DNA from: Gammaproteobacteria bacterium
GTDB taxonomy: Bacteria; Pseudomonadota; Gammaproteobacteria; SZUA-229
Length of the DNA stretch: 64,000 nt
Direction of reading: 5' to 3'
Assembly (NCBI GenBank): GCA_026195255.1
Contig: JAPHSS010000008.1
Location: 1 to 64,000 of the forward strand
How positions within the stretch are numbered: the stretch's first letter is position 1; each line of letters begins with the position of its first letter. Of this stretch, positions 54,191 through 63,775 are shown piece after piece. Below the pieces are notes generated by a model, which was not told where the DNA came from, did not search any database, and saw only the letters and a program-made list of their open reading frames with translations. The position numbers and the translations under genes are program-made.

Positions 54191-54954
54191 TTATTTTTCC
54201 CTTCACCTAATGCTTCAATAGATTTATTTCCTAACGACCACTTGAAAAAGCTGAAATTTTGGACGTTGAATTTTTTTATAATTGCAAGGACATCATCATA
54301 TTCAACACCATCTTTAAAATAATCATAATCCAACATATATGACAAAGCATCTCTGTCCTGGTTGTTTGGTGGTGCGAAACCATGCCTAAATGTATACCCA
54401 CCATCTTCAACACTCCCACTTATCTCACAATGAAACGTTTTTAATGACCCTAACTCATCACCTTTTAAAGGAGCAACCAAAACTGGATTAATCCATTTAT
54501 CTATATCGCTTCTATCCATATTATTACTTGGCAGGGGAACAGAGTTGATATAACGCAAACCAACACGTGTAAAAAAATCTGTATCTAATAAGTTACCAAT
54601 AGCTTTAAGCATTAAATCAAAACGCTCATAAAAATCTTCAAAATCTGTATATTTATTAGTCTCTAGAGATATAGAGCTAGATTTTAGTGAGATAGTCCAG
54701 TCCCGCTTTTTTGATTCAAAAAGGTATCTTTTCCCGCCCGCCGATGAGCTACCTAAGCCAATAGATAACCCATGTTCCTCACTATAATAAGGGTATTGCT
54801 TTCTTAATGCAGTTTGAAATTTAATTGGTGGAGTGTTTTCTAACTCCAAAAGAGTGGGAAACCTGAGTTCACAGACAGCTGTTTTAATAAAATTAGTTTT
54901 GTATCTGACAGACTCATCCACCGGCACAGCCAGCAATTTCTTGTCATTATCCAT
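54187..54954 (-). CDS. TIGR04255 family protein, first gene of the island operon
   Basis: A 255-residue protein with the family pattern: TAVCELRFPTLLELENTPP near residues 25-44, WTISLKSSSISLETNKYTDF in the middle, and FFTRVGLRYINSVPLP around residues 125-140. TIGR04255 proteins are sporadically distributed in bacteria and have no assigned activity. No catalytic motif is evident. It leads a compact three-gene unit on an island, the usual context of defence genes. A TATAAT-like -10 lies near 55020 with no good -35. Confidence 0.82.
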   Translation of the reverse strand: MDNDKKLLAVPVDESVRYKTNFIKTAVCELRFPTLLELENTPPIKFQTALRKQYPYYSEEHGLSIGLGSSSAGGKRYLFESKKRDWTISLKSSSISLETNKYTDFEDFYERFDLMLKAIGNLLDTDFFTRVGLRYINSVPLPSNNMDRSDIDKWINPVLVAPLKGDELGSLKTFHCEISGSVEDGGYTFRHGFAPPNNQDRDALSYMLDYDYFKDGVEYDDVLAIIKKFNVQNFSFFKWSLGNKSIEALGEGKNK

Positions 54955-55407
54955 TATATGCCCTAGCTAACTACTATTTTTAGGAAACAAGTACAGTAAA
55001 AACGCTATAACCTTACCTCATTATAGCTAATTATTTCAAGTAGTATTATTTCACCAATTCACTCGTGAGAACCAACGCTGCGATATTTAACACTTTGTAC
55101 AAAAACTACCCAAATTCGGCAAATCTGCTTCAGCTTGCTGTCTGGCGGACTCTCACAGAAAATATCCATTTAATTGGCAATTTTTATCAGAACTTTACTA
55201 CTCTAGGTTACAGATTGGTTAAAACCCGGAATTTGCACAAGGTACGCCCTACCGAATCAAACTTGCTATAAGGCGCGGTATCTCTACTGTACTTTTTTAA
55301 TTATCCCGCAACAGATAGCCACTATTCTCTTTAAGCAGGTCGCGTTCGTTTTCTATAAATGCGTAGCTATCATGTAACAATGTTTACGGGAAAATCTTAC
55401 CATCTAA
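54955..55407. other. non-coding part of the island
   Basis: About 450 bp between the operon and the integrase remnant, containing the operon promoter region. A 68-codon frame on the plus strand (55065-55271) has no family match or ribosome binding site. On the minus strand near 55300-55370 a short open stretch may be more decayed coding sequence. The catalytic part of the integrase is missing here. Confidence 0.4.
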
Positions 55408-55985
55408 TTAGTTAGATGGGGTCCCTACCGCTACCTCTTCAACTGCCTCGGGTAAACTATCGTATATTTTCGCTACGTTTAAATGAACTAGTACGAGCTC
55501 ACGTTCAAGCATTATACCCTGATAAATTACAGCCTTGTATATCTCAGGCCATTCAAGCTTTAACTGCTCTATAGCTGCACGAACATCCATAGGCATTATA
55601 CGATCAAGTGATAACCTTCCAAAAACAGGTGATAGATTTTTTCATAAACTCGACGGGGAATACTTGGGTGTTTAAGTCTTTTGTCATAATCTATTAACCA
55701 GTCTACGACAAGTTCATCCACAGTTGATACTAGCAGGACGTTCCTTTTCTGCTTGAGGGTCACCGCCTTGCATTACTTCTATTTTTATTTTTTCTGCTTC
55801 GATTGTAGAATTCCCCAGAATTAAATCGGGGTAACTTCCGATAGAAATTTCACAACGTTTTTTATTTACTGTGTAACTGTCAACCCAGAACCTTCTTTAC
55901 TCACACGAAAATATAAGCCATTGCCAGCTGCATAATGACAAGACTCTTTATTTACGTCACAAAGATTTTATACTCTTATTGTTAA
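55408..55985 (-). pseudogene. decayed DUF4102-type tyrosine integrase
   Basis: Pieces in three frames fit the N-terminal half of P4-type integrases: AAGNGLYFRVSKEG, then (frame shift) FWVDSYTVNKKRCEISIGSY and a PD, IKIEVMQGGDPQAEKER, then (shift) TVDELVVDWLIDYDKRLKHP and IPRRVYEKIYH, then (shift) PVFGRLSLDRIMPMDVRAAI. After that comes a 45-codon frame of unknown origin ending at 55408. The catalytic domain with its R-H-R-Y residues is absent. Position next to yicC is where an island integrase belongs. Confidence 0.82.
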
Positions 55986-56002
55986 GTTACACAGCCATAT
56001 CA

Positions 56003-56023
56003 AAAACCCACCTAAAAGTGGTG
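56003..56023 (-). terminator. terminator-like hairpin upstream of the integrase remnant
   Basis: On the minus strand CCACC / GGTGG arms around ACTTTTA, followed by GTTTTTG. It could stop read-through from yicC. Confidence 0.55.
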
Positions 56024-56128
56024 GCAGATTTTAATTTTCTGCCTAAAAAATAGTAACATATTCAATCTACCATCATTTCTGCCATCACTATCTGATACAC
56101 AGAGAATTGCCTGTAAACACTTAAAGAC

Positions 56129-56153
56129 AAAAACCCTACGTATAGGGCTTTTC
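56129..56153 (-). terminator. terminator after yicC
   Basis: Stem CCCTA / TAGGG with loop CGTA (palindromic core) followed on the minus strand by TTTTTG; about 50 bp after the yicC stop. It lies on the island side of the att repeat. Confidence 0.65.
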
Positions 56154-56198
56154 GAACACTCTGAAACATTAAGAAACATTAAGAAACATCTAAAAACA

Positions 56199-57065
56199 TT
56201 ATTCAATATTCTGCACCTGTTCACGCATCTGTTCAATTAACACCTTCAACTCAACCGCCGCCTGTGTTGTTTCTATATCTGCTGATTTTGAACCTAGTGT
56301 ATTCGCCTCACGATTAAACTCCTGCATTATAAAATCCAGTCTTCTGCCTACGGGTTCATTGCGTTTTAATATTTCTTCGACTTCGATAAAATGACTGTCT
56401 AATCGATCAAGCTCTTCATCAACATCCATTTTTTGAGTGATATAAACCAGCTCCTGTTCAAACCTGTCTTTATCATGATCGACTTTAAGTTCTTCAACTT
56501 TTTTTAATAATTTTTGCCTGGTTTTTTCCAGTAACTGAGGTCGTCGTTGTCTTTCATTACTGACTATTTTTTTCATTGCCCTGCATCGTTCTTCAATCAT
56601 TACCTGTAAACGACGCCCTTCATCTTCGCGTGATTCAACTAAATTTTTAACCGCTTCATCAAATAAAGTGTATGCAGAATTTATTACCGGGTTTAAATCT
56701 ATTTCTGTTTGATCAAGCACACCGGGCCATTTCAATAATTCAAGCACATCCATCTCGCTGGGTTGACGCAGCTTTGTGCTGATTGTTTTGCAGGCATTCA
56801 ATACTTCATCAACACAGGCTTCATTAACGATCAATTTTGACTGTTGATTTTCAGCTGCTTTAAAGCGTAAATTACATTCGATTTTTCCACGTTTAACGGT
56901 TTTGTTTAAACGTTTTCGAACTTCATTTTCGATACTACGTATCTCTTCAGGCAGTTTAATTACAACATCCAGATAACGATGATTCACCGATCTCAGCTCC
57001 CATACAAGCGAACCCCAAACCTGTTCTTCACTGCTTCTGGAAAATGCGGTCATGCTATTTATCAT
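56199..57065 (-). CDS. yicC: YicC-family endoribonuclease
   Basis: A 288-residue protein that begins INSMTAFSRSSEEQVWG and has WELRSVNHRYLDV, with DVDEELDRLDSHFIEVEEIL and GRRLDFIMQEFNREANTLGSK near the end, all typical of YicC. Family members act as endoribonucleases in stationary phase. ATG 57065 is chosen (AGG 7 nt upstream, standard MI-SMT start); the frame is open to 57086. It is divergent from rph, and an island has replaced its extreme 3' end. Confidence 0.94.
   Translation of the reverse strand: MINSMTAFSRSSEEQVWGSLVWELRSVNHRYLDVVIKLPEEIRSIENEVRKRLNKTVKRGKIECNLRFKAAENQQSKLIVNEACVDEVLNACKTISTKLRQPSEMDVLELLKWPGVLDQTEIDLNPVINSAYTLFDEAVKNLVESREDEGRRLQVMIEERCRAMKKIVSNERQRRPQLLEKTRQKLLKKVEELKVDHDKDRFEQELVYITQKMDVDEELDRLDSHFIEVEEILKRNEPVGRRLDFIMQEFNREANTLGSKSADIETTQAAVELKVLIEQMREQVQNIE
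56201..56221. repeat. proximal attachment-site repeat in the yicC 3' end
   Basis: Covers the last six codons of yicC and the start of its stop. One mismatch against 52811-52831. The reading frame of yicC is intact across it. Confidence 0.85.
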
Positions 57066-57118
57066 TTTTTTACCTGTTAATTTCATTACACTCAGTGTAT
57101 CACTGACTCACACACATT

Positions 57119-57147
57119 ATGACTTTATCGCTGTAAAACCGTATAAT
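57119..57147 (+). promoter_or_regulatory. sigma-70 promoter of rph-rdgB
   Basis: ATGACT (57119-57124) and a perfect TATAAT (57142-57147) with 17 bp between. It lies 28 bp before the rph start, which has AAGGAAG as ribosome binding site. Confidence 0.72.
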
Positions 57148-57174
57148 TCACACAACTAATTTTAAGGAAGCGTT

Positions 57175-57891
57175 ATGCGACCCAGCAATCGTGAAGCCAA
57201 TCAAATGCGTGAAGTAAAAATCAGCCGCAACTACACCATGCATGCTGAAGGCTCTGTTCTGGTCGAGTTTGGTAATACAAAAGTATTATGCACTGCAACC
57301 GTAGAGAGCAAGGTACCAGGCTGGTTACGAGGCAAGGGCTCTGGCTGGGTGACCGCTGAATACGGCATGTTACCGCGCTCTACCGGTTCTCGTATGAGAC
57401 GCGAAGCGGCTGGTGGCAAGCAAGGTGGCCGTACAATGGAGATTCAACGTCTTATCGCTCGCTCTTTACGCGCGGCAATTGACCTTAAAGCACTAGGCGA
57501 GAATATGATCACCATCGACTGTGATGTTATTCAGGCAGATGGCGGCACTCGTACAGCATCAATAACCGGGGGGTACGTCGCGCTGGCTGATGCGATTGAA
57601 TATCTAATCAAAAACAGGCAACTGACCTCAAGTCCTTTATTAGGTAAAATGGCCTCTGTTTCTGTCGGTATTTTTAAAGGAATACCCGTACTAGACCTGG
57701 ATTACGATGAAGACTCAAAAGCCGAAACTGATATGAATGTTGTTATGAATGAGAATAATGCTTTCATTGAAGTTCAGGGCACCGCTGAAGGTCATGCATT
57801 TAATCAGGACGAATTAAACGCCATGTTAGATCTCGCCAAAAAAGGCATAGGTGAGTTAATGCAGGCTCAACAAACGGCTTTACAAACATGA
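57175..57891 (+). CDS. rph: ribonuclease PH
   Basis: A 238-residue phosphorolytic exonuclease: [20 protein letters not shown] start, [42 protein letters not shown] and [17 protein letters not shown]. It trims tRNA 3' ends. Full length. The next gene overlaps by 4 bp. The divergent yicC and rph arrangement is standard. Confidence 0.97.
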   Translation: MRPSNREANQMREVKISRNYTMHAEGSVLVEFGNTKVLCTATVESKVPGWLRGKGSGWVTAEYGMLPRSTGSRMRREAAGGKQGGRTMEIQRLIARSLRAAIDLKALGENMITIDCDVIQADGGTRTASITGGYVALADAIEYLIKNRQLTSSPLLGKMASVSVGIFKGIPVLDLDYDEDSKAETDMNVVMNENNAFIEVQGTAEGHAFNQDELNAMLDLAKKGIGELMQAQQTALQT

Positions 57892-58502
57892 GTAAAAAAA
57901 TCTCAAATAAAATCATTCTCGCCAGTGGTAATGCGGGCAAGGTTCGGGAAATTAATAAACTGCTATCTGATCATGGTATTGAGGTGGTTCCCCAAACTGA
58001 ATATGATGTGCCCGAAGCGCTAGAAGATGGTTTAACTTTCGTTGAAAACGCCCTTAAAAAAGCACGTCATGCTGCAAAATTAACTGGTTTACCTGCCATA
58101 GCTGATGACTCGGGCATTGAAGTAGATGCCCTGGACAAACGACCTGGTATTTATTCAGCACGTTATTCAGGCGAAGGTGCAACCGATGCAAAAAATAATA
58201 TTAAAATGTTATCTGAGCTTAAAGATGTAAGTGAAGAAAAACGAACCGCACGTTACTGGTGTGTCATGGTGTATCTTGAAAACGAAAATGACCCAACACC
58301 TATCATTACCCAGGGAACACTTGAAGGTAAGATTCTAACAGCACCTCAAGGTGATGGTGGTTTTGGCTACGACCCTATTTTCTGGTTAGCAGAGCAAAAC
58401 TGTTCTGCGGCAGAGTTAAGTCTGCAAGAAAAAAATAAAATCAGCCATCGTGCTATTGCTTTGAATGCATTAGCAAACGCCCTGAAGGAAAAACTTAAAT
58501 AG
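57888..58502 (+). CDS. rdgB: XTP/dITP diphosphatase RdgB
   Basis: A 204-residue Ham1-type pyrophosphatase: [48 protein letters not shown] and [12 protein letters not shown]. It removes non-canonical purine triphosphates from the nucleotide pool. ATGA overlap with rph gives a two-gene operon. Confidence 0.96.
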   Translation: MSKKISNKIILASGNAGKVREINKLLSDHGIEVVPQTEYDVPEALEDGLTFVENALKKARHAAKLTGLPAIADDSGIEVDALDKRPGIYSARYSGEGATDAKNNIKMLSELKDVSEEKRTARYWCVMVYLENENDPTPIITQGTLEGKILTAPQGDGGFGYDPIFWLAEQNCSAAELSLQEKNKISHRAIALNALANALKEKLK

Positions 58503-58626
58503 TTAACTTACTGACGATTGTGTTTAATTTTAGTATCCGGCGCCTAATGACTCAGCGGGTTGAGCAAGCTGAGTCGCCGGTCTAAGACAAAAATAATTTT
58601 TACATGCTCTCATAGTTGCATAAATA

Positions 58627-59133
58627 ATGACCATTCTAAGCTGCACCGATATTCAACTAAAGCAACTTCAATCCGTTTTAGGAAAATATAATTTAACTGT
58701 TCATCTAATAAACGATAATGAAAAAATTCCCGGCAGCTGGTTCGGAGAACCCGAAGCGGGCATTATTGAAAACAATTTATATATTCGCAACGACACGCCT
58801 GTTCATTCGGCATTACATGAATCCTGCCACTATATTTGCATGGCACCTGATCGCAGAAAAAAATTACATACCAATGCCGGCGGTGATTACGATGAAGAAA
58901 ATGGCGTATGTTATTTGTCTATTTTATTAAGTGATTATATTGATAATTTTGGTCGTGAAAGAATGTTTAGTGATATGGATGAATGGGGATATACGTTTCG
59001 CCTCGGTTCTAGCAAGGCCTGGTTTGAGGAAGATGCAACAGATGCTTTTGACTGGTTAGTTTCTCACAAAATTATTTCTAAAGCAGGAAAACCTGACTGG
59101 AATATCCGCACCAAAAATAAAATGTTTTTATAA
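58627..59133 (+). CDS. hypothetical protein with a HExxH-like motif
   Basis: A 168-residue cytoplasmic protein. SALHESCHYICMAP contains H-E-S-C-H, a possible zinc-metallopeptidase core, and later GGDYDEENGVCYLSILLS and WFEEDATDAFDWL are conserved in gammaproteobacterial relatives I recall by pattern only. No signal peptide. It follows rdgB on the same strand after 124 bp. Function unknown. Confidence 0.75.
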   Translation: MTILSCTDIQLKQLQSVLGKYNLTVHLINDNEKIPGSWFGEPEAGIIENNLYIRNDTPVHSALHESCHYICMAPDRRKKLHTNAGGDYDEENGVCYLSILLSDYIDNFGRERMFSDMDEWGYTFRLGSSKAWFEEDATDAFDWLVSHKIISKAGKPDWNIRTKNKMFL

Positions 59134-59273
59134 AAATTATTTCAGGTTTTATACTAATGGCTAAAGTGTTTGAACATCAGCCACAGGTAATTCAGTAAAT
59201 AACCCTCAATTATCAGCAATAATTACCATTTATAAAATAATAGTATTACAAAATCGATACAATATTTCGCTAA

Positions 59274-59300
59274 TAAAAAAGGGGCTCTCGCCCCTTTTTT
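59274..59300. terminator. strong bidirectional rho-independent terminator
   Basis: AAAAAAGGGG / CCCCTTTTTT arms around CTCTCG. It ends the FadL gene (minus strand) and also faces the convergent 58627 gene. Confidence 0.93.
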
Positions 59301-59324
59301 ATTCTTTTTATATCCCATGTTTTA

Positions 59325-60725
59325 CTAGAACATGAAATTAGCCTGAACACTTAGAATATCAACATCTGCATCATATTTACCCGTTAAAGTATGACCAAAT
59401 GCATCAGTATTATTAATTTCAGTGTCACCTACAAATAGATGGCTATAACCAACATCTATAGAAGTACTATCATCTATAACATAACCAAGACCCAGGCTTA
59501 CCCATGTACGGTCATCACCCGGAATACGTGCAGTACGATCTTCTGCTGAAGGAATTGGTGTCTGATCATGTGCAACACCAAAACGCAGAACCATCTTCTG
59601 ACTTGTTTTATAATTTGCGCCTATAGCGAAACGAAACGAATCATCCCAGTTTTCAGGTGTTGTTGAAGTTGATTGAACCAGATTGTCGAACTTGATGACT
59701 AACTCATCAAAGTTACTCCATTTAGTCCAGGTAACGTCGGCCATAATTGCAAAGTCTGGTGTTACATCACGAAAATAACTAACCGATATTTGAGAGGGTA
59801 ACTCTATACCCGCGTCAATTCCTGTATCTGAAAAGAATGAACTTGCTGGTCCAGCACCATCAATCAATGCCTGCAATGTAGGATCTACAGTAAAGTCTAC
59901 ATCTCCACTTAAGTTTGAATCCACTGAAGAGCGGTACGCAAATCCAACTCTTGAAGATGAGTCAATATCGTATAATAAACCAATGTTCCAACCAATATTC
60001 CAGTCATCTCCTTCTAAAGATTGAGAACTATCCTGTGCAAGATTTCCTGGCACTAACCCCAGGCCACCTGGCAAACAGGTCGCTACAGCTACAGACTCAC
60101 TCGCCCCACCTGCCTGCACCAGGCCGACACAGACTGATGCAGAATCGATATTATTCTCAAGTTTTGCTTCGATATATTGCAAACTCAAGCCTAACCCAAT
60201 AGACAAATCATCATTATATTTGAATGCAAAACTGGGATTAATATTAACAGTTGAAACTTCTGAAAGTGTAGCGCCATAACGACCGATCCAGTCTGAATCA
60301 TAATCTGTAGACAATCCAAAAGGCACTGTGATTCCCACTCCAAACCAGGCATCACCACCCAGTTCAGTAGTGTAATAAAAATTAGGTACAAAAGCCGTTA
60401 CACCACCATCATCTGCAGCTCCGGAAATAGGTGCGCCTCCACCTAATGCACTTAAAGAAGACCCATTATCTGTAAAATCAGCAGAAGGTGAAATAATATG
60501 GCCCGCTACTGAAATCTGGCTACCTTTTAAACGCGTCATACCCGCTGGGTTAAACCAGACTGTTGATGCATCTTCAGCAATGGCTGAGCCACCAGCATAC
60601 GCATTACCCATACCGCTGGCACTATTTTCAATAAGAGCAAAACCAGCCGCTGAAGCCTGAGATGCGAATAATCCACTAACTAGAGCAGATGCTATAGCAA
60701 GATGTACGGAGTTTTTACTTTTCAT
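59325..60725 (-). CDS. OmpP1/FadL-family outer membrane transporter
   Basis: A 466-residue barrel protein. Signal peptide AIASALVSGLFASQASA, then the FadL plug start AGFALIENSASGMGNAYAGG and STVWFNPAGMTRL, the family hallmark, and a C-terminal Phe (QANFMF). It takes up hydrophobic compounds such as long-chain fatty acids. Acyl-CoA thioesterase and acyl-CoA ligase genes lie just upstream, which fits fatty acid use. Confidence 0.93.
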   Translation of the reverse strand: MKSKNSVHLAIASALVSGLFASQASAAGFALIENSASGMGNAYAGGSAIAEDASTVWFNPAGMTRLKGSQISVAGHIISPSADFTDNGSSLSALGGGAPISGAADDGGVTAFVPNFYYTTELGGDAWFGVGITVPFGLSTDYDSDWIGRYGATLSEVSTVNINPSFAFKYNDDLSIGLGLSLQYIEAKLENNIDSASVCVGLVQAGGASESVAVATCLPGGLGLVPGNLAQDSSQSLEGDDWNIGWNIGLLYDIDSSSRVGFAYRSSVDSNLSGDVDFTVDPTLQALIDGAGPASSFFSDTGIDAGIELPSQISVSYFRDVTPDFAIMADVTWTKWSNFDELVIKFDNLVQSTSTTPENWDDSFRFAIGANYKTSQKMVLRFGVAHDQTPIPSAEDRTARIPGDDRTWVSLGLGYVIDDSTSIDVGYSHLFVGDTEINNTDAFGHTLTGKYDADVDILSVQANFMF

Positions 60726-60821
60726 ATTGTACGTTCCTGTTTTTATATATAATTATGGAATAAACCTAATAATAAACCTGATTTTTGATTAATCAATTGA
60801 TACTTTACATATAGCATAGTT

Positions 60822-61214
60822 TTATCTGACTATCGACCTCGGCTTGCCATGCTTATCAATAGCAACATAAACCAGACTGGCCTCTGTCACCGCCGTTGTA
60901 GTCACTACACCCTTATCCATGTGTTGTGCATAGACTTCTACATGAACCGTAATTGATGTTCTACCGACTTTTATGACATCGGCATAACAACTCACAAGAT
61001 CGCCCGCAAAAACCGGTTTTTTAAACTCAAAGGAATCAACCGCACGGGTAACTATTGCGCCGCCGGCTCTTACCGCTGCGGGAATACTACCGGCGATATC
61101 AACTTGCGACATAATCCAGCCACCAAATACGGTTCCACCCTGATTAAGGTCTGATGGCATTGCCGGAACACGTATCACGGGCATTTTATTTTCGGGTAAT
61201 GAATCGTTTGCCAT
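60822..61214 (-). CDS. YciA-type acyl-CoA thioesterase
   Basis: A 130-residue hotdog protein: RVPAMPSDLNQGGTVFGGWIM carries the catalytic Asp region, then DIAGSIPAAVRAGG and YADVIKVGRTSITVHVEVYA. The family hydrolyses short to long acyl-CoA esters. Its length and motifs are those of YciA. It lies between the FadL gene and the acyl-CoA ligase, all on the minus strand. Confidence 0.9.
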   Translation of the reverse strand: MANDSLPENKMPVIRVPAMPSDLNQGGTVFGGWIMSQVDIAGSIPAAVRAGGAIVTRAVDSFEFKKPVFAGDLVSCYADVIKVGRTSITVHVEVYAQHMDKGVVTTTAVTEASLVYVAIDKHGKPRSIVR

Positions 61215-61329
61215 TTACTTCCCACTCCGTCGATTAAGCATTATTTTTACAGGTCTAAAAAAGCTATATTTACTCAGATTGCTGTCAACAAGCCGGAGTA
61301 ATTCAAAAACAAACAAATATTTTAATCAA

Positions 61330-63141
61330 TTATCTTCGATTATCTTCATATAAAGCTTCAATCTCATTTGCAAATTTTTTCATCACTTTAGGCCGTTTTA
61401 TTTTAAGCGTTGGCGTTAATAAACCATCATCAACCGTCCACGGCTCTAACGTTATATGCGCTCTACGAATTTTTGCGTAACCCGGAAAATTTTTCAGGCG
61501 TGCAGAAACTCTATTTAGAATGGCTTTTTCAATTTTACGATCTAAAAACGCCTCTGGCGATTCAGGATGTATATTTAAACTTACCGCCATATCCGCCCAC
61601 GCATCCGGATCTAAAACTAATACCGCAGAAAGAAATGCGCGTGCTTCACCGATGATCATTACCTGTTCAAATAGCGAATCTAGCGCGATGGCCATTTCCA
61701 TATCATTGGGTGGAATTTTTTCGCCATTAGCCAGTACCATAATATCTTTCAGCCGGCCGGTTATATAGGCATGCCCATCTTCATCTATTCGGGCTTTATC
61801 ACCACTTTTCAACCAGCCGTCTTCAGTAAAAGAGTCTTTTGTTGCCTGTTCATTTTTCCAGTAACCCAGCATTGAACAAGGGCCATGACTCTGGAGTTCA
61901 TCATTATCACCAATTCGAATTTCTGTATTTGGTAAAACCGTGCCAATACTCGAAGGTATATTATCTGCCGGGCGATTAACACACACCACAGGGCTTGACT
62001 CAGTCAAACCATAACCCTGCAATAAAGGTAAACCCAGGCCGATAAATAATCTGGCGACATCTTCTGACAATGCAGCACCGCCACAAATCGCAACCCTCAA
62101 TTCACCGCCTAATTTTTCCAGTACTTTAGACGCAACCAGTTTATTTAATGTAGGCCAGAAGATTAAGCCGGGGTACCAGCCTGCACGCCCCTGGTCATGT
62201 AAAAATTTTCGCCAACCTACATTAACAGCAGACTTGAATAAAAAATTTGCAATAAATGATTTCTGTTTTAATCCTTGTTGTATTTTTCCATATACTCGTT
62301 CATAAATTCTCGGTACAGAAATTAATGTGGTGGGTTTGATGTTTTGTAAATCATCAGCCAATGTGGCAATCGATCGTGCATAAACGACTTCTGCCCCTAT
62401 AATCATTGGCAAATAATAACCTGCAGTGCGCTCTAACATATGAGATAAGGGTAAAAACGAAAGGAATCGCTCATTGGATTCCCATTTATTACATACCGCT
62501 GATGCAAATGCATTTGCAAGTATGTTTTTATGAGACAACATAACACCTTTCGAGCGCCCCGTTGTGCCCGAAGTATAAACAATCGATGCCAGGTCATCTG
62601 TATTTATTTCTGTGGTCTGTAATGTGCCATTTAAACCAAACACCCAGTCAGACAAAGACTCAAGTTTGCTATCATCTGGTTCATCATCTTCAGAAATACG
62701 TTTTAAACTAATTATTCGCTGCAAGCCACCCAGATCAATATCTGCTTTTAACAAACGATTCCACTGAGGTCGATCCTGCACAAATAAAATTTTAATCTCT
62801 GCATGATTAATAATATATGCGACGTTATCAGGGCGATCATCAACATATAATGGCACGGTCACCAAACCCAAACCCAGTGCGGCCTGGTCAAACACAACCC
62901 ATTCGCGACTGTTTTTAATCATGATGGCGACTTTGTCGCCAGGTTGTAAACCATCTTTAATAAATGCAGCTTGCCAGCGAGCTATTTCGTTTGCCATTTC
63001 CTTCCAGCTGGAAACGGTCCATTGCTGGCTGGCTATATCATATTGTCGATATGCGGGGCTATCAGGTGTTTTATTTAAGCGTTCACGAAACAAGCCAGGC
63101 AAGCTATGCACATCTGACTCTTGAATAAGTTCTATTTCCAT
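61330..63141 (-). CDS. long-chain acyl-CoA synthetase (AMP-binding)
   Basis: A 603-residue ANL enzyme. AMP motif YTSGTTGRSKGVMLSHKN, then LLQGYGLTESSPVVCVNRP, and the adenylation hinge SGDKARIDEDGHAYITGRLKD with the later catalytic Lys region ITLEPWTVDDGLLTPTLKIK. It activates fatty acids with ATP and CoA. It belongs to the FadD15/LACS-type group rather than E. coli FadD. The neighbouring FadL and thioesterase genes support a lipid role. Confidence 0.93.
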   Translation of the reverse strand: MEIELIQESDVHSLPGLFRERLNKTPDSPAYRQYDIASQQWTVSSWKEMANEIARWQAAFIKDGLQPGDKVAIMIKNSREWVVFDQAALGLGLVTVPLYVDDRPDNVAYIINHAEIKILFVQDRPQWNRLLKADIDLGGLQRIISLKRISEDDEPDDSKLESLSDWVFGLNGTLQTTEINTDDLASIVYTSGTTGRSKGVMLSHKNILANAFASAVCNKWESNERFLSFLPLSHMLERTAGYYLPMIIGAEVVYARSIATLADDLQNIKPTTLISVPRIYERVYGKIQQGLKQKSFIANFLFKSAVNVGWRKFLHDQGRAGWYPGLIFWPTLNKLVASKVLEKLGGELRVAICGGAALSEDVARLFIGLGLPLLQGYGLTESSPVVCVNRPADNIPSSIGTVLPNTEIRIGDNDELQSHGPCSMLGYWKNEQATKDSFTEDGWLKSGDKARIDEDGHAYITGRLKDIMVLANGEKIPPNDMEMAIALDSLFEQVMIIGEARAFLSAVLVLDPDAWADMAVSLNIHPESPEAFLDRKIEKAILNRVSARLKNFPGYAKIRRAHITLEPWTVDDGLLTPTLKIKRPKVMKKFANEIEALYEDNRR

Positions 63142-63250
63142 TTATATAACAACCCTGTTTTGAGTATTTAATACTTATTATATATTTTTACTAATAATAC
63201 TGCTTTTATTTATTTTCACCAGTTAATTACTAATTTCTTAACTTTACCGT

Positions 63251-63775
63251 TTATTGCAACCACCATAACCTAAACCTTAAACCCATTTCAGATGTATAAC
63301 CTCTTTCAATAAATTGTATTACACCTTTTTTATCAACAATAAAACTAGTTGGCACACCTTTTACAGCAAATACTTTTGCCCACTCAGCATCCTCATCAAC
63401 GATAACTATTGGCAAGTTTAAATGTTCATCTTTTAGATATTTGCGAACCTCTGCGGTACCTTCGCTCCAGGAAGCAATACTAATAACCTGATAATCTTTA
63501 GCAATATTTTCAATATTATCATTTTCGAACTGACAAATTGGACACCAGGTTGCCCAAAAGTGAATCAACAAAGGCTTATCTTGAAAATCACGTGAATCAA
63601 TTTTTTCATTATTTAATGAAGTCGCTAAAATAACCGGTGCCAGCCCCTGTATATTACCTACCGACTGCCAGGCTCGAATTGAAAAATAAACCACCAACAC
63701 AATAATGATTTGCAGCACTATTTTTAATAATGTATTTTTCTTAACTATTTCTATTATATTTTTTATAAAACTCAT
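63251..63775 (-). CDS. membrane-anchored thioredoxin-like protein (ScsD/TlpA type)
   Basis: A 174-residue protein with an N-terminal membrane anchor ([18 protein letters not shown]) and a periplasmic thioredoxin fold: [18 protein letters not shown] holds the CxxC and GVPTSFIVD the cis-Pro loop. This matches ScsD-like disulfide oxidoreductases. The CPIC pair differs from the CPAC common in ScsD. It overlaps the cmoB end by 4 bp. Confidence 0.87.
   Translation of the reverse strand: MSFIKNIIEIVKKNTLLKIVLQIIIVLVVYFSIRAWQSVGNIQGLAPVILATSLNNEKIDSRDFQDKPLLIHFWATWCPICQFENDNIENIAKDYQVISIASWSEGTAEVRKYLKDEHLNLPIVIVDEDAEWAKVFAVKGVPTSFIVDKKGVIQFIERGYTSEMGLRFRLWWLQ

Larger units (their letters stand above)
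52811..56221. mobile_element. genomic island inserted at the 3' end of yicC
   Basis: A 3.4-kb segment bounded by 21-bp direct repeats, the right one being the last codons of yicC. Next to yicC lies a decayed tyrosine-integrase gene; the remainder is a three-gene operon on the minus strand. The 3' end of yicC is a known integration site of mobilisable islands such as MGIVflInd1 in Vibrio. With the integrase broken, the island should be fixed in place. Confidence 0.82.

Noticed and set aside
55065-55271. A 68-codon plus-strand frame in the island
   Set aside because: No ribosome binding site, no recognisable motif, and the surrounding DNA is decaying.
56014-56028. A 15-bp match between 56014-56028 and 43847-43861 in the tRNA-linked repeat, suggesting a shared att site
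   Set aside because: The 56014 copy is part of a terminator-like hairpin, and housekeeping genes lie between the two places. The true att repeat of the yicC island is elsewhere (52811 and 56201).
56012-56236. A 74-codon Cys-rich frame overlapping the end of yicC
   Set aside because: It runs through the att repeat and two hairpins in a different frame and resembles no protein.
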